Positions 21,911-35,242 of a DNA stretch of 64,000 nt are shown piece after piece (positions within the stretch are counted from its first letter, which is position 1; every line of letters starts with the position of its first letter). Origin of the DNA: Odontocerum albicorne (lineage: Eukaryota > Arthropoda > Insecta > Trichoptera > Odontoceridae). Location of the stretch: assembly GCA_949825065.1 (NCBI GenBank), contig OX463849.1, forward strand, positions 186,001-250,000, read 5' to 3'. Made by a program: the position numbers and the translations under genes. The notes beneath the pieces were generated by a model, which worked only from the letters and a program-made list of their open reading frames with translations, was not told the origin of the DNA and made no database searches.

Positions 21911-23652
21911 AAATTTTTAGTGGGACAACGCTCAAATATGTAAGAACAAAGAATAATTTGATTTTTCGAGAATTTTTTTCCCACGGCGAATCGTAATATC
22001 CTCCGTCTGAATAAAAGAATCATTCAAATAAACAAGGAACTGAACCAAAAGACACGAAAAAAAAAAAATAATAATGACAATCGGAAGAAATGCATTTTTT
22101 TTATTTTATTTCAACAATGATTCAACTTAAACGGAAAACGATACATCATAAAACGACAAAACGATTATTGACAGGTGTTTGTTTGTTGACAGCAAACGGC
22201 GTGCCCAGCGCGCACGCGCGAAACATGACAGGAAACGGCGTGCCTAGCGCGCACGCGCTAAACATGACAAAAGACGCCGTGAATAGTGCGCACGCACGAA
22301 ACATGACAGAAGAATTGGTGTCTAGCGCGCATGCGCGAAATATGACAGGACACGCCGTGCCTAGCGCGCGCGCGCGAAACATGACAGGAGACAGAATGCC
22401 TAGCGCGCATGCGCGAAACATGACAAAAAACGGCTTGTCAGCGTGCACGCGCGAAACATGGTAAGAGACGGCGTGCCTAGTGCGCACGCGCGAAACATGA
22501 CAAAAGACGGCGTGTCAGCGCGAATGCGCGAAACATGACAGGATACGGCGTGCCTAGAGCGCACGCGCGAAACATGCCAGAGAGATGACGTGCCTAGGGC
22601 GCACGCGCGGAACATGACAGGAGACGGCGTGCCTAGCGCAAACGTGCAAAACTTAATACACCTGTCAATAAGTTTTTTTATTTTATTTCAACAATGATTC
22701 AACTTAAACGGAAAACGATACATCATAAAACGACAAAACGATTATTGACAGGTGTTTGTTTGTTGACAGCAAACGGCGTGCCCAGCGCGCACGCGCGAAA
22801 CATGACAGGAAACGGCGTGCCTAGCGCGCACGCGCTAAACATGACAAAAGACGCCGTGACTAGTGCGCACGCACGAAACATGACAGAAGAATTGGTGTCT
22901 AGCGCGCATGCGCGAAATACGACAGGACACGTCGTGCCTAGCGCGCACGCGTGAAACATGACAGGAGACAGAATGCCTAGCGCGCATGCGCGAAACATGA
23001 CAAAAAACGGCTTGTCAGCGCGCACGCGCGAAACACGGTAAGAGACGGCGTGCCTAGTGCGCACGCGCGAAACATGACAAAAGACGGCGTGTCAGCGCGA
23101 ATGCGCGAAACATGACAGGATACGGCGTGCCTAGCGCGCACGCGCGAAACATGCCAGAGAGATGACGTGCCTAGGGCGCACGCGCGGAACATGACAGGAG
23201 ACGGCGTGCCTAGCGCAAACGTGCAAAACATAGACAATTTATTTTTTTCTAGACACAGTTACAGTCGAAACGCGACAGGAATTTTTTAGTGGGACAACGC
23301 TCAAATATACAAAAACCAGGAATACTTTCATTTCTCGAGAATTTTTTTCTCACGCCGAATCGTAGTATCCTCCGTCTGAATAAAAGAAACATTCAAATAA
23401 ACAAGTAACTGAGCCAAAGGACACGAAGAAAAAAAATGATGATAATAATAATGACAATCGGAGGAAATGCATTATTTTTTTTTTTATTTTAACAATGAAT
23501 CAACATAAACGGGAAACGATATATTATGAAACGTCAAAACGATAATTGACAGGTGTTTGTTTGTTGACAGAAGACGGCGTGCCTAGCGCGCACGCACAAA
23601 ACATAGACAATTAATTTTATTCTAGACACAGTTACAGTCGAAATGCGACAGG
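21911..23652 (+). repeat. Unit 22 compound: L 21911-22657, junction, partial L 22672-23279, S 23280-23652
   Basis: The first L (array from 22195) breaks off in its last subrepeat at GCAAAACTTAAT. After a 14 bp inverted fragment the sequence resumes inside the poly-T of a second L head (about L position 187), skipping one S and the first part of L. The second array spans 22772-23235 and has GCACGCGTGAAAC, a C-to-T change that stops the plus-strand open frame. S is S2 with TATACAAAAACC. Confidence 0.92.
22658..22671. other. 14 bp inverted templated insertion at a rearrangement junction
   Basis: ACACCTGTCAATAA is the exact reverse complement of TTATTGACAGGTGT, which lies just downstream in the L head (near 22743-22756). 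It sits between the broken end of one L array and the restart of another L head. A short inverted copy of nearby sequence at a breakpoint is the usual mark of template switching or polymerase-theta-type end joining. Confidence 0.85.
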
Positions 23653-24739
23653 AAATTTTTAGTGGGACAACGCTCAAATATGTAAGAACAAAGAATAATT
23701 TGATTTTTCGAGAATTTTTTTCCCACGGCGAATCGTAATATCCTCCGTCTGAATAAAAGAATCATTCAAATAAACAAGGAACTGAACCAAAAGACACGAA
23801 AAAAAAATAATAATGATGACAATCGGAAGAAATGCATTTTTTTTATTTTATTTCAACAATGATTCAACTTAAACGGAAAACGATACATCATAAAACGACA
23901 AAACGATTATCGAAAGGTGTTTGTTTGTTGACAGCAAACGGCGTGCCCAGCGCGCACGCACGAAACATGACAGAAGAATTGGTGTCTAGCGCGCATGCGC
24001 GAAATATGACAGGACACGCCGTGCCTAGCGCGCACGCGCGAAACATGACAGGAGACAGAATGCCTAGCGTGCATGCGCGAAACATGACAAAAAACGGCTT
24101 GTCAGCGCGCACGCGCGAAACATGGTAAGAGACGGCGTGCCTAGTGCGCACGCGCGAAACATGACAAAAGACGGCGTGTCAGCGCGAATGCGCGAAACAT
24201 GACAGGATACGGCGTGCCTAGCGCGCACGCGCGAAACATGCCAGAGAGATGACGTGCCTAGGGCGCACGCGCGGAACATGACAGGAGACGGCGTGCCTAG
24301 CGCAAACGTGCAAAACATAGACAATTTATTTTTTTCTAGACACAGTTTCAGTCGAAACGCGACAGGAATTTTTTAGTGGGACAACGCTCAAATATATAAA
24401 AACCAGGAATACTTTTATTTCTCGAGAATTTTTTTCTCACGCCGAATCGTAGTATCCTCCGTCTGAATAAAAGAAACATTCAAATAAACAAGTAACTGAG
24501 CCAAAGGACACGAAGAAAAAAAATGATGATAATAATAATGACAATCGGAGGAAATGCATTATTTTTTTTTTTATTTTAACAATGAATCAACATAAACGGG
24601 AAACGATATATTATGAAACGTCAAAACGATAATTGACAGGTGTTTGTTTGTTGACAGAAGACGGCGTGCCTAGCGCGCACGCACAAAACATAGACAATTA
24701 ATTTTATTCTAGACACAGTTACAGTCGAAATGCGACAGG
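23653..24739 (+). repeat. Unit 23 (L 23653-24366, S 24367-24739), two subrepeats short
   Basis: 1087 bp unit; ten subrepeats at 23937-24322, the 78 bp loss joining subrepeat 1 to subrepeat 3 (GCGCACGCACGAAAC). The head has ATTATCGAAAGG in place of ATTATTGACAGG. S is S2 with CAGTTTCAGTC before it. Confidence 0.92.
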
Positions 24740-25909
24740 AAATTTTTAGTGGGACAACGCTCAAATATGTAAGAACAAAGAATAATTTGATTTTTCGAGA
24801 ATTTTTTTCCCACGGCGAATCGTAATATCCTCCGTCTGAATAAAAGAATCATTCAAATAAACAAGGAACTGAACCAAAAGACACGAAAAAAAAATAATAA
24901 TGATGACAATCGGAAGAAATGCATTTTTTTTATTTTATTGTATTTCAACAATGATTCAACTTAAACGGAAAACGATACATCATAAAACGACAAAACGATT
25001 ATTGACAGGTGTTTGTTTGTTGACAGCAAACGGCGTGCCCAGCGCGCACGCGCGAAACATGACAGGAAACGGCGTGCCTAGCGCGCACGCGCTAAACATG
25101 ACAAAAGACGCCGTGACTAGTGCGCACGCACGAAACATGACAGAAGAATTGGTGTCTAGCGCGCATGCGCGAAATATGACAGGACACGCCGTGCCTAGCA
25201 CGCACGCGCGAAACATGACAGGAGACAGAATGCCTAGCGCGCATGCGCGAAACATGACAAAAAACGGCTTGTCAGCGCGCACGCGCGAAACATGATAAGA
25301 GACGGCGTGCCTAGTGCGCACGCGCGAAACATGACAAAAGACGGCGTGTCAGCGCGAATGCGCGAAACATGACAGGATACGGCGTGCCTAGCGCGCACGC
25401 GCGAAACATGCCAGAGAGATGACGTGCCTAGGGCGCACGCGCGGAACATGACAGGAGACGGCGTGCCTAGCGCAAACGTGCAAAACATAGACAATTTTTT
25501 TTTTTCTAGACACAGTTACAGTCGAAACGCGACAGGAATTTTTTAGTGGGACAACGCTCAAATATATAAAAACCAGGAATAATTTTATTTCTCGAGAAAT
25601 TTTTTCTCACGCCGAATCGTAGTATCCTCCGTCTGAATAAATAAAACATTCAAATAAACAAGTAACTGAGCCAAAAGACACGAAGAAAAAAAATTATAAT
25701 AATAATGATGACAATCGGAGGAAATGCATTATTTTTTATTTTATTTTAACAATGAATCAACATAAACGGGAAACGATATATTATGAAACGTCAAAACGAT
25801 AATTGACAGGTGTTTGTTTGTTGACAGAAGACGGCGTGCCTAGCGCGCACGCACAAAACATAGACAATTAATTTTATTCTAGACACAGTTACAGTCGAAA
25901 TGCGACAGG
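24740..25909 (+). repeat. Unit 24 (L 24740-25536, S 25537-25909)
   Basis: 1170 bp unit with the 5 bp L insertion; subrepeats at 25029-25492. L is GTG/GCC with a private CCTAGCACGCACG. The tail T run is lengthened (AATTTTTTTTTTTTC), as in unit 25. S is S1. Confidence 0.93.
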
Positions 25910-27074
25910 AAATTTTTAGTGGGACAACGCTCAAATATGTAAGAACAAAGAATAATTTGATTTTTCGAGAATTTTTTTCCCACGGCGAATCGTAATATCC
26001 TCCGTCTGAATAAAAGAATCATTCAAATAAACAAGGAACTGAACCAAAAGACACGAAAAAAAAATAATAATAATGACAATCGGAAGAAATGCATTTTTTT
26101 TATTTTATTTCAACAATGATTCAACTTAAACGGAAAACGATACATCATAAAACGACAAAACGATTATTGACAGGTGTTTGTTTGTTGACAGCAAACGGCG
26201 TGCCCAGCGCGCACGCGCGAAACATGACAGGAAACGGCGTGCCTAGCGCGCACGCGCTAAACATGACAAAAGACGCCGTGACTAGTGCGCACGCACGAAA
26301 CATGACAGAAGAATTGGTGTCTAGCGCGCATGCGCGAAATATGACAGGACACGCCGTGCCTAGCGCGCACGCGCGAAACATGACAGGAGACAGAATGCCT
26401 AGCGCGCATGCGCGAAACATGACAAAAAACGGCTTGTCAGCGCGCACGCGCGAAACATGATAAGAGACGGCGTGCCTAGTGCGCACGCGCGAAACATGAC
26501 AAAAGACGGCGTGTCAGCGCGCATGCGCGAAACATGACAGGATACGGCGTGCCTAGCGCGCACGCGCGAAACATGCCAGAGAGATGACGTGCCTAGGGCG
26601 CACGCGCGGAACATGACAGGAGACGGCGTGCCTAGCGCAAACGTGCAAAACATAGACAATTTTTTTTTTTCTAGACACAGTTACAGTCGAAACGCGACAG
26701 GAATTTTTTAGTGGGACAACGCTCAAATATATAAAAACCAGGAATAATTTTATTTCTCGAGAAATTTTTTCTCACGCCGAATCGTAGTATCCTCCGTCTG
26801 AATAAATAAAACATTCAAATAAACAAGTAACTGAGCCAAAAGACACGAAGAAAAAAAATTATAATAATAATGATGACAATCGGAGGAAATGCATTATTTT
26901 TTATTTTATTTTAACAATGAATCAACATAAACGGGAAACGATATATTATGAAACGTCAAAACGATAATTGACAGGTGTTTGTTTGTTGACAGAAGACGGC
27001 GTGCCTAGCGCGCACGCACAAAACATAGACAATTAATTTTATTCTAGACACAGTTACAGTCGAAATGCGACAGG
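25910..27074 (+). repeat. Unit 25 (L 25910-26701, S 26702-27074)
   Basis: Full 1165 bp unit; subrepeats at 26194-26657. L is GTG/GCC with GACAGAATG, and the same lengthened T run in the tail as unit 24. S is S1. Confidence 0.93.
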
Positions 27075-28238
27075 AAATTTTTAGTGGGACAACGCTCAAA
27101 TATGTAAGAACAAAGAATAATTTGATTTTTCGAGAATTTTTTTCCCACGGCGAATCGTAATATCCTCCGTCTGAATAAAAGAATCATTCAAATAAACAAG
27201 GAACTGAACCAAAAGACACGAAAAAAAATAATAATGATGACAATCGGAAGAAATGCATTTTTTTTATTTTATTTCAACAATGATTCAACTTAAACGGAAA
27301 ACGATACATCATAAAACGACAAAACGATTATCGAAAGGTGTTTGTTTGTTGACAGCAAACGGCGTGCCCAGCGCGCACGCGCGAAACATGACAGGAAACG
27401 GCGTGCCTAGCGCGCACGCGCTAAAAATGACCAAAGACGCCGTGACTAGTGCGCACGCACGAAACATGACAGAAGAATTGATGTCTAGCGCGCATGCGCG
27501 AAATATGACAGGACACGTCGTGCCTAGCGCGCACGCGCGAAACATGACAGGAGACAGAATGCCTAGCGCGCATGCGCGAAACATGACAAAAAACGGCTTG
27601 TCAGCGCGCACGCGCGAAACATGATAAGAGACGGCGTGCCTAGTGCGCACGCGCGAAACATGACAAAAGACGGCGTGTCAGCGCGAATGCGCGAAACATG
27701 ACAGGATACGGCGTGCCTAGCGCGCACGCGCGAAACATGCCAGAGAGATGACGTGCCTAGGGCGCACGCGCGGAACATGACAGGAGACGGCGTGCCTAGC
27801 GCAAACGTGCAAAACATAGACAATTTATTTTTTTCTAGACACAGTTTCAGTCGAAACGCGACAGGAATTTTTTAGTGGGACAACGCTCAAATATATAAAA
27901 ACCAGGAATACTTTTATTTCTCGAGAATTTTTTTCTCACGCCGAATCGTAGTATCCTCCGTCTGAATAAAAGAAACATTCAAATAAACAAGTAACTGAGC
28001 CAAAGGACACGAAGAAAAAAAATGATGATAATAATAATGACAATCGGAGGAAATGCATTATTTTTTTTTTTATTTTAACAATGAATCAACATAAACGGGA
28101 AACGATATATTATGAAACGTCAAAACGATAATTGACAGGTGTTTGTTTGTTGACAGAAGACGGCGTGCCTAGCGCGCACGCACAAAACATAGACAATTAA
28201 TTTTATTCTAGACACAGTTACAGTCGAAATGCGACAGG
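27075..28238 (+). repeat. Unit 26 (L 27075-27865, S 27866-28238)
   Basis: 1164 bp unit, one A fewer in the L poly-A; subrepeats at 27358-27821. L is ATG/GTC with ATTATCGAAAGG in the head and a private CTAAAAATGACC in subrepeat 2. S is S2. Confidence 0.93.
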
Positions 28239-29403
28239 AAATTTTTAGTGGGACAACGCTCAAATATGTAAGAACAAAGAATAATTTGATTTTTCGAGAA
28301 TTTTTTTCCCACGGCGAATCGTAATATCCTCCGTCTGAATAAAAGAATCATTCAAATAAACAAGGAACTGAGCCAAAAGACACGAAAAAAAAATAATAAT
28401 AATGACAATCGGAAGAAATGCATTTTTTTTATTTTATTTCAACAATGATTCAACTTAAACGGAAAACGATACATCATAAAACGACAAAAAGATTATTGAC
28501 AGGTGTTTGTTTGTTGACAGCAAACGGCGTGCCCAGCGCGCACGCGCGAAACATGACAGGAAACGGCGTGCCTAGCGCGCACGCGCTAAACATGACAAAA
28601 GACGCCGTGACTAGTGCGCACGCACGAAACATGACAGAAGAAATGGTGTCTAGCGCGCATGCGCGAAATATGACAGGACACGCCGTGCCTAGCGCGCACG
28701 CGCGAAACATGACAGGAGACAGAATGCCTAGCGCGCATGCGCGAAACATGACAAAAAACGGCTTGTCAGCGCGCACGCGCGAAACATGATAAGAGACGGC
28801 GTGCCTAGTGCGCACGCGCGAAACATGACAAAAGACGGCGTGTCAGCGCGCATGCGCGAAACATGACAGGATACGGCGTGCCTAGCGCGCACGCGCGAAA
28901 CATGCCAGAGAGATGACGTACCTAGGGCGCACGCGCGGAACATGACAGGAGACGGCGTGCCTAGCGCAAACGTGCAAAACATAGACAATTTATTTTTTTC
29001 TAGACACAGTTACAGTCGAAACGCGACAGGAATTTTTTAGTGGGACAACGCTCAAATATATAAAAACCAGGAATAATTTTATTTCTCGAGAAATTTTTTC
29101 TCACGCCGAATCGTAGTATCCTCCGTCTGAATAAATAAAACATTCAAATAAACAAGTAACTGAGCCAAAAGACACGAAGAAAAAAAATTATAATAATAAT
29201 GATGACAATCGGAGGAAATGCATTATTTTTTATTTTATTTTAACAATGAATCAACATAAACGGGAAACGATATATTATGAAACGTCAAAACGATAATTGA
29301 CAGGTGTTTGTTTGTTGACAGAAGACGGCGTGCCTAGCGCGCACGCACAAAACATAGACAATTAATTTTATTCTAGACACAGTTACAGTCGAAATGCGAC
29401 AGG
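28239..29403 (+). repeat. Unit 27 (L 28239-29030, S 29031-29403)
   Basis: Full 1165 bp unit; subrepeats at 28523-28986. L is GTG/GCC with private GAAATGGTG and ACAAAAAGATTATTG. S is S1. Confidence 0.93.
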
Positions 29404-30573
29404 AAATTTTTAGTGGGACAACGCTCAAATATGTAAGAACAAAGAATAATTTGATTTTTCGAGAATTTTTTTCCCACGGCGAATCGTAATATCCTCCGTT
29501 TGAATAAAAGAATCATTCAAATAAACAAGGAACTGAACCAAAAGACACGAAAAAAAAATAATAATGATGACAATCGGAAGAAATGCATTTTTTTTATTTT
29601 ATTGTATTTCAACAATGATTCAACTTAAACGGAAAACGATACATCATAAAACGACAAAACGATTATTGACAGGTGTTTGTTTGTTGACAGCAAACGGCGT
29701 GCCCAGCGCGCACGCGCGAAACATGACAGGAAACGGCGTGCCTAGCGCGCACGCGCTAAACATGACAAAAGACGCCGTGACTAGTGCGCACGCACGAAAC
29801 ATGACAGAAGAATTGATGTCTAGCGCGCATGCGCGAAATATGACAGGACACGTCGTGCCTAGCGCGCACGCGCGAAACATGACAGGAGACAGAATGCCTA
29901 GCGCGCATGCGCGAAACATGACAAAAAACGGCTTGTCAGCGCGCACGCGCGAAACATGATAAGAGACGGCGTGCCTAGTGCGCACGCGCGAAACATGACA
30001 AAAGACGGCGTGTCAGCGCGAATGCGCGAAACATGACAGGATACGGCGTGCCTAGCGCGCACGCGCGAAACATGCCAGAGAGATGACGTGCCTAGGGCGC
30101 ACGCGCGGAACATGACAGGAGACGGCGTGCCTAGCGCAAACGTGCAAAACATAGACAATTTATTTTTTTCTAGACACAGTTACAGTCGAAACGCGACAGG
30201 AATTTTTTAGTGGGACAACGCTCAAATATATAAAAACCAGGAATAATTTTATTTCGCGAGAAATTTTTTCTCACGCCGAATCGTAGTATCCTCCGTCTGA
30301 ATAAATAAAACATTCAAATAAACAAGTAACTGAGCCAAAAGACACGAAGAAAAAAAATTATAATAATAATAATGACAATCGGAGGAAATGCATTATTTTT
30401 TATTTTATTTTAACAATGAATCAACATAAACGGGAAACGATATATTATGAAACGTCAAAACGATAATTGACAGGTGTTTGTTTGTTGACAGAAGACGGCG
30501 TGCCTAGCGCGCACGCACAAAACATAGACAATTAATTTTATTCTAGACACAGTTACAGTCGAAATGCGACAGG
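29404..30573 (+). repeat. Unit 28 (L 29404-30200, S 30201-30573)
   Basis: 1170 bp unit with the 5 bp L insertion; subrepeats at 29693-30156. L is ATG/GTC. S is S1 with TTTCGCGAGAAA in place of TTTCTCGAGAAA, a marker shared with units 38, 42, 44, 47 and 48. Confidence 0.93.
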
Positions 30574-31742
30574 AAATTTTTAGTGGGACAACGCTCAAAT
30601 ATGTAAGAACAAAGAATAATTTGATTTTTCGAGAATTTTTTTCCCACGGCGAATCGTAATATCCTCCGTCTGAATAAAAGAATCATTCAAATAAACAAGG
30701 AACTGAACCAAAAGACACGAAAAAAAAATAATAATGATGACAATCGGAAGAAATGCATTTTTTTTATTTTATTGTATTTCAACAATGATTCAACTTAAAC
30801 GGAAAACGATACATCATAAAACGACAAAACGATTATTGACAGGTGTTTGTTTGTTGACAGCAAACGGTGTGCCCAGCGCGCACGCGCGAAACATGACAGG
30901 AAACGGCGTGCCTAGCGCGCACGCGCTAAACATGACAAAAGACGCCGTGACTAGTGCGCACGCACGAAACATGACAGAAGAATTGATGTCTAGCGCGCAT
31001 GCGCGAAATATGACAGGACACGTCGTGCCTAGCGCGCACGCGCGAAACATGACAGGAGACAGAATGCCTAGCGCGCATGCGCGAAACATGACAAAAAACG
31101 GCTTGTCAGCGCGCACGCGCGAAACATGATAAGAGACGGCGTGCCTAGTGCGCACGCGCGAAACATGACAAAAGACGGCGTGTCAGCGCGCATGCGCGAA
31201 ACATGACAGGATACGGCGTGCCTAGCGCGCACGCGCGAAACATGCCAGAGAGATGACGTGCCTAGGGCGCACGCGCGGAACATGACAGGAGACGGCGTGC
31301 CTAGCGCAAACGTGCAAAACATAGACAATTTATTTTTTTCTAGACACAGTTACAGTCGAAACGCGACAGGAATTTTTTAGTGGGACAACGCTCAAATATA
31401 TAAAAACCAGGAATACTTTTATTTCTCGAGAATTTTTTTCTCACGCCGAATCGTAGTATCCTCCGTCTGAATAAAAGAAACATTCAAATAAACAAGTAAC
31501 TGAGCCAAAGGACACGAAGAAAAAAAATGATGATAATAATAATGACAATCGGAGGAAATGCATTATTTTTTTTTTATTTTAACAATGAATCAACATAAAC
31601 GGGAAACGATATATTATGAAACGTCAAAACGATAATTGACAGGTGTTTGTTTGTTGACAGAAGACGGCGTGTCTAGCGCGCACGCACAAAACATAGACAA
31701 TTAATTTTATTCTAGACACAGTTACAGTCGAAATGCGACAGG
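30574..31742 (+). repeat. Unit 29 (L 30574-31370, S 31371-31742)
   Basis: 1169 bp unit with the 5 bp L insertion; subrepeats at 30863-31326. L is ATG/GTC with AACGGTGTG. S is S2 and has GGCGTGTCTAGCG, a variant shared with unit 39. Confidence 0.93.
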
Positions 31743-32907
31743 AAATTTTTAGTGGGACAACGCTCAAATATGTAAGAACAAAGAATAATTTGATTTTTCG
31801 AGAATTTTTTTCCCACGGCGAATCGTAATATCCTCCGTCTGAATAAAAGAATCATTCAAATAAACAAGGAACTGAACCAAAAGACACGAAAAAAAAATAA
31901 TAATAATGACAATCGGAAGAAATGCATTTTTTTTATTTTATTTCAACAATGATTCAACTTAAACGGAAAACGATATCCCATAAAACGACAAAACGATTAT
32001 CGAAAGGTGTTTGTTTGTTGACAGCAAACGGCGTGCCCAGCGCGCACGCGCGAAACATGACAGGAAACGGCGTGCCTAGCGCGCACGCGCTAAACATGAC
32101 AAAAGACGCCGTGACTAGTGCGCACGCACGAAACATGACAGAAGAATTGGTGTCTAGCGCGCATGCGCGAAATATGACAGGACACGCCGTGCCTAGCGCG
32201 CACGCGCGAAACATGACAGGAGACAGAATGCCTAGCGCGCATGCGCGAAACATGACAAAAAACGGCTTGTCAGCGCGCACGCGCGAAACATGATAAGAGA
32301 CGGCGTGCCTAGTGCGCACGCGCGAAACATGACAAAAGACGGCGTGTCAGCGCGCATGCGCGAAACATGACAGGATACGGCGTGCCTAGCGCGCACGCGC
32401 GAAACATGCCAGAGAGATGACGTGCCTAGGGCGCACGCGCGGAACATGACAGGAGACGGCGTGCCTAGCGCAAACGTGCAAAACATAGACAATTTATTTT
32501 TTTCTAGACACAGTTACAGTCGAAACGCGACAGGAATTTTTTAGTGGGACAACGCTCAAATATATAAAAACCAGGAATACTTTTATTTCTCGAGAATTTT
32601 TTTCTCACGCCGAATCGTAGTATCCTCCGTCTGAATAAAAGAAACATTCAAATAAACAAGTAACTGAGCCAAAGGACACGAAGAAAAAAAATGATGATAA
32701 TAATAATGACAATCGGAGGAAATGCATTATTTTTTTTTTTATTTTAACAATGAATCAACATAAACGGGAAACGATATATTATGAAACGTCAAAACGATAA
32801 TTGACAGGTGTTTGTTTGTTGACAGAAGACGGCGTGCCTAGCGCGCACGCACAAAACATAGACAATTAATTTTATTCTAGACACAGTTACAGTCGAAATG
32901 CGACAGG
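31743..32907 (+). repeat. Unit 30 (L 31743-32534, S 32535-32907)
   Basis: Full 1165 bp unit; subrepeats at 32027-32490. L is GTG/GCC; the head has GATATCCCATAAAACG and ATTATCGAAAGG, shared only with unit 46. S is S2. Confidence 0.93.
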
Positions 32908-34077
32908 AAATTTTTAGTGGGACAACGCTCAAATATGTAAGAACAAAGAATAATTTGATTTTTCGAGAATTTTTTTCCCACGGCGAATCGTAATATCCTC
33001 CGTCTGAATAAAAGAATCATTCAAATAAACAAGGAACTGAGCCAAAAGACACGAAAAAAAAATAATAATGATGACAATCGGAAGAAATGCATTTTTTTTA
33101 TTTTATTGTATTTCAACAATGATTCAACTTAAACGGAAAACGATACATCATAAAACGACAAAACGATTATTGACAGGTGTTTGTTTGTTGACAGCAAACG
33201 GCGTGCCCAGCGCGCACGCGCGAAACATGACAGGAAACGGCGTGCCTAGCGCGCACGCGCTAAACATGACAAAAGACGCTGTGACTAGTGCGCACGCACG
33301 AAACATGACAGAAGAATTGGTGTCTAGCGCGCATGCGCGAAATATGACAGGACACGCCGTGCCTAGCGCGCACGCGCGAAACATGACAGGAGACAGAATG
33401 CCTAGCGCGCATGTGCGAAACATGACAAAAAACGGCTTGTCAGCGCGCACGCGCGAAACATGATAAGAGACGGCGTGCCTAGTGTGCACGCGCGAAACAT
33501 GACAAAAGACGGCGTGTCAGCGCGCATGCGCGAAACATGACAGGATACGGCGTGCCTAGCGCGCACGCGCGAAACATGCCAGAGAGATGACGTGCCTAGG
33601 GCGCACGCGCGGAACATGACAGGAGACGGCGTGCCTAGCGCAAACGTGCAAAACATAGACAATTTATTTTTTTCTAGACACAGTTACAGTCGAAACGCGA
33701 CAGGGTTTTTTTAGTGGGACAACGCTCAAATATATAAAAACCAGGAATACTTTTATTTCTCGAGAATTTTTTTCTCACGCCGAATCGTAGTATCCTCCGT
33801 CTGAATAAAAGAAACATTCAAATAAACAAGTAACTGAGCCAAAGGACACGAAGAAAAAAAATGATGATAATAATAATGACAATCGGAGGAAATGCATTAT
33901 TTTTTTTTTTATTTTAACAATGAATCAACATAAACGGGAAACGATATATTATGAAACCTCAAAACGATAATTGACAGGTGTTTGTTTGTTGACAGAAGAC
34001 GGCGTGCCTAGCGCGCACGCACAAAACATAGACAATTAATTTTATTCTAGACACAGTTACAGTCGAAATGCGACAGG
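32908..34077 (+). repeat. Unit 31 (L 32908-33704, S 33705-34077)
   Basis: 1170 bp unit with the 5 bp L insertion; subrepeats at 33197-33660. L is GTG/GCC with GACGCTGTG. C-to-T changes at CpG sites occur near 33414 (CATGTGCG) and 33485 (GTGTGCACG). S is S2 with AAACCTCAAAACG. Confidence 0.93.
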
Positions 34078-35242
34078 AAATTTTTAGTGGGACAACGCTC
34101 AAATATGTAAGAACAAAGAATAATTTGATTTTTCGAGAATTTTTTTCCCACGGCGAATCGTAATATCCTCCGTCTGAATAAAAGAATCATTCAAATAAAC
34201 AAGGAACTGAGCCAAAAGACACGAAAAAAAAATAATAATGATGACAATCGGAAGAAATGCATTTTTTTTATTTTATTTCAACAATGATTCAACTTAAACG
34301 GAAAACGATACATCATAAAACGACAAAACGATTATTGACAGGTGTTTGTTTGTTGACAGCAAACGGCGTGCCCAGCGCGCACGCGCGAAACATGACAGGA
34401 AACAGCGTGCCTAGCGCGCACGCGCTAAACATGACAAAAGACGCTGTGACTAGTGCGCACGCACGAAACATGACAGAAGAATTGGTGTCTAGCGCGCATG
34501 CGCGAAATATGACAGGACACGCCGTGCCTAGCGCGCACGCGCGAAACATGACAGGAGACAGAATGCCTAGCGCGCATGCGCGAAACATGACAAAAAACGG
34601 CTTGTCAGCGCGCACGCGCGAAACATGATAAGAGACGGCGTGCCTAGTGCGCACGCGCGAAACATGACAAAAGACGGCGTGTCAGCGCGCATGCGCGAAA
34701 CATGACAGGATACGGCGTGCCTAGCGCGCACGCGCGAAACATGCCAGAGAGATGACGTACCTAGGGCGCACGCGCGGAACATGACAGGAGACGGCGTGCC
34801 TAGCGCAAACGTGCAAAACATAGACAATTTATTTTTTTCTAGACACAGTTTCAGTCGAAACGCGACAGGAATTTTTTAGTGGGACAACGCTCAAATATAT
34901 AAAAACCAGGAATAATTTTATTTCTCGAGAAATTTTTTCTCACGCCGAATCGTAGTATCCTCCGTCTGAATAAATAAAACATTCAAATAAACAAGTAACT
35001 GAGCCAAAAGACACGAAGAAAAAAAATTATAATAATAATGATGACAATCGGAGGAAATGCATTATTTTTTATTTTATTTTAACAATGAATCAACATAAAC
35101 GGGAAACGATATATTATGAAACGTCAAAACGATAATTGACAGGTGTTTGTTTGTTGACAGAAGACGGCGTGCCAAGCGCGCACGCACAAAACATAGACAA
35201 TTAATTTTATTCTAGACACAGTGACAGTCGAAATGCGACAGG
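34078..35242 (+). repeat. Unit 32 (L 34078-34869, S 34870-35242)
   Basis: Full 1165 bp unit; subrepeats at 34362-34825. L is GTG/GCC with GACGCTGTG and a private AACAGCGTG. S is S1 with GTGCCAAGCGC and CAGTGACAGTC, a marker pair also found in unit 40. Confidence 0.93.

Larger units (their letters stand above)
21911..24739 (+). repeat. 2.83 kb rearranged module, copy 1 (units 22-23)
   Basis: 2829 bp block made of a 1742 bp compound unit (two L arrays joined by an aberrant junction, then one S) and a 1087 bp unit with ten subrepeats. It recurs at 36407-39240 and 39241-42069. This copy is the most diverged of the three. Confidence 0.9.
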
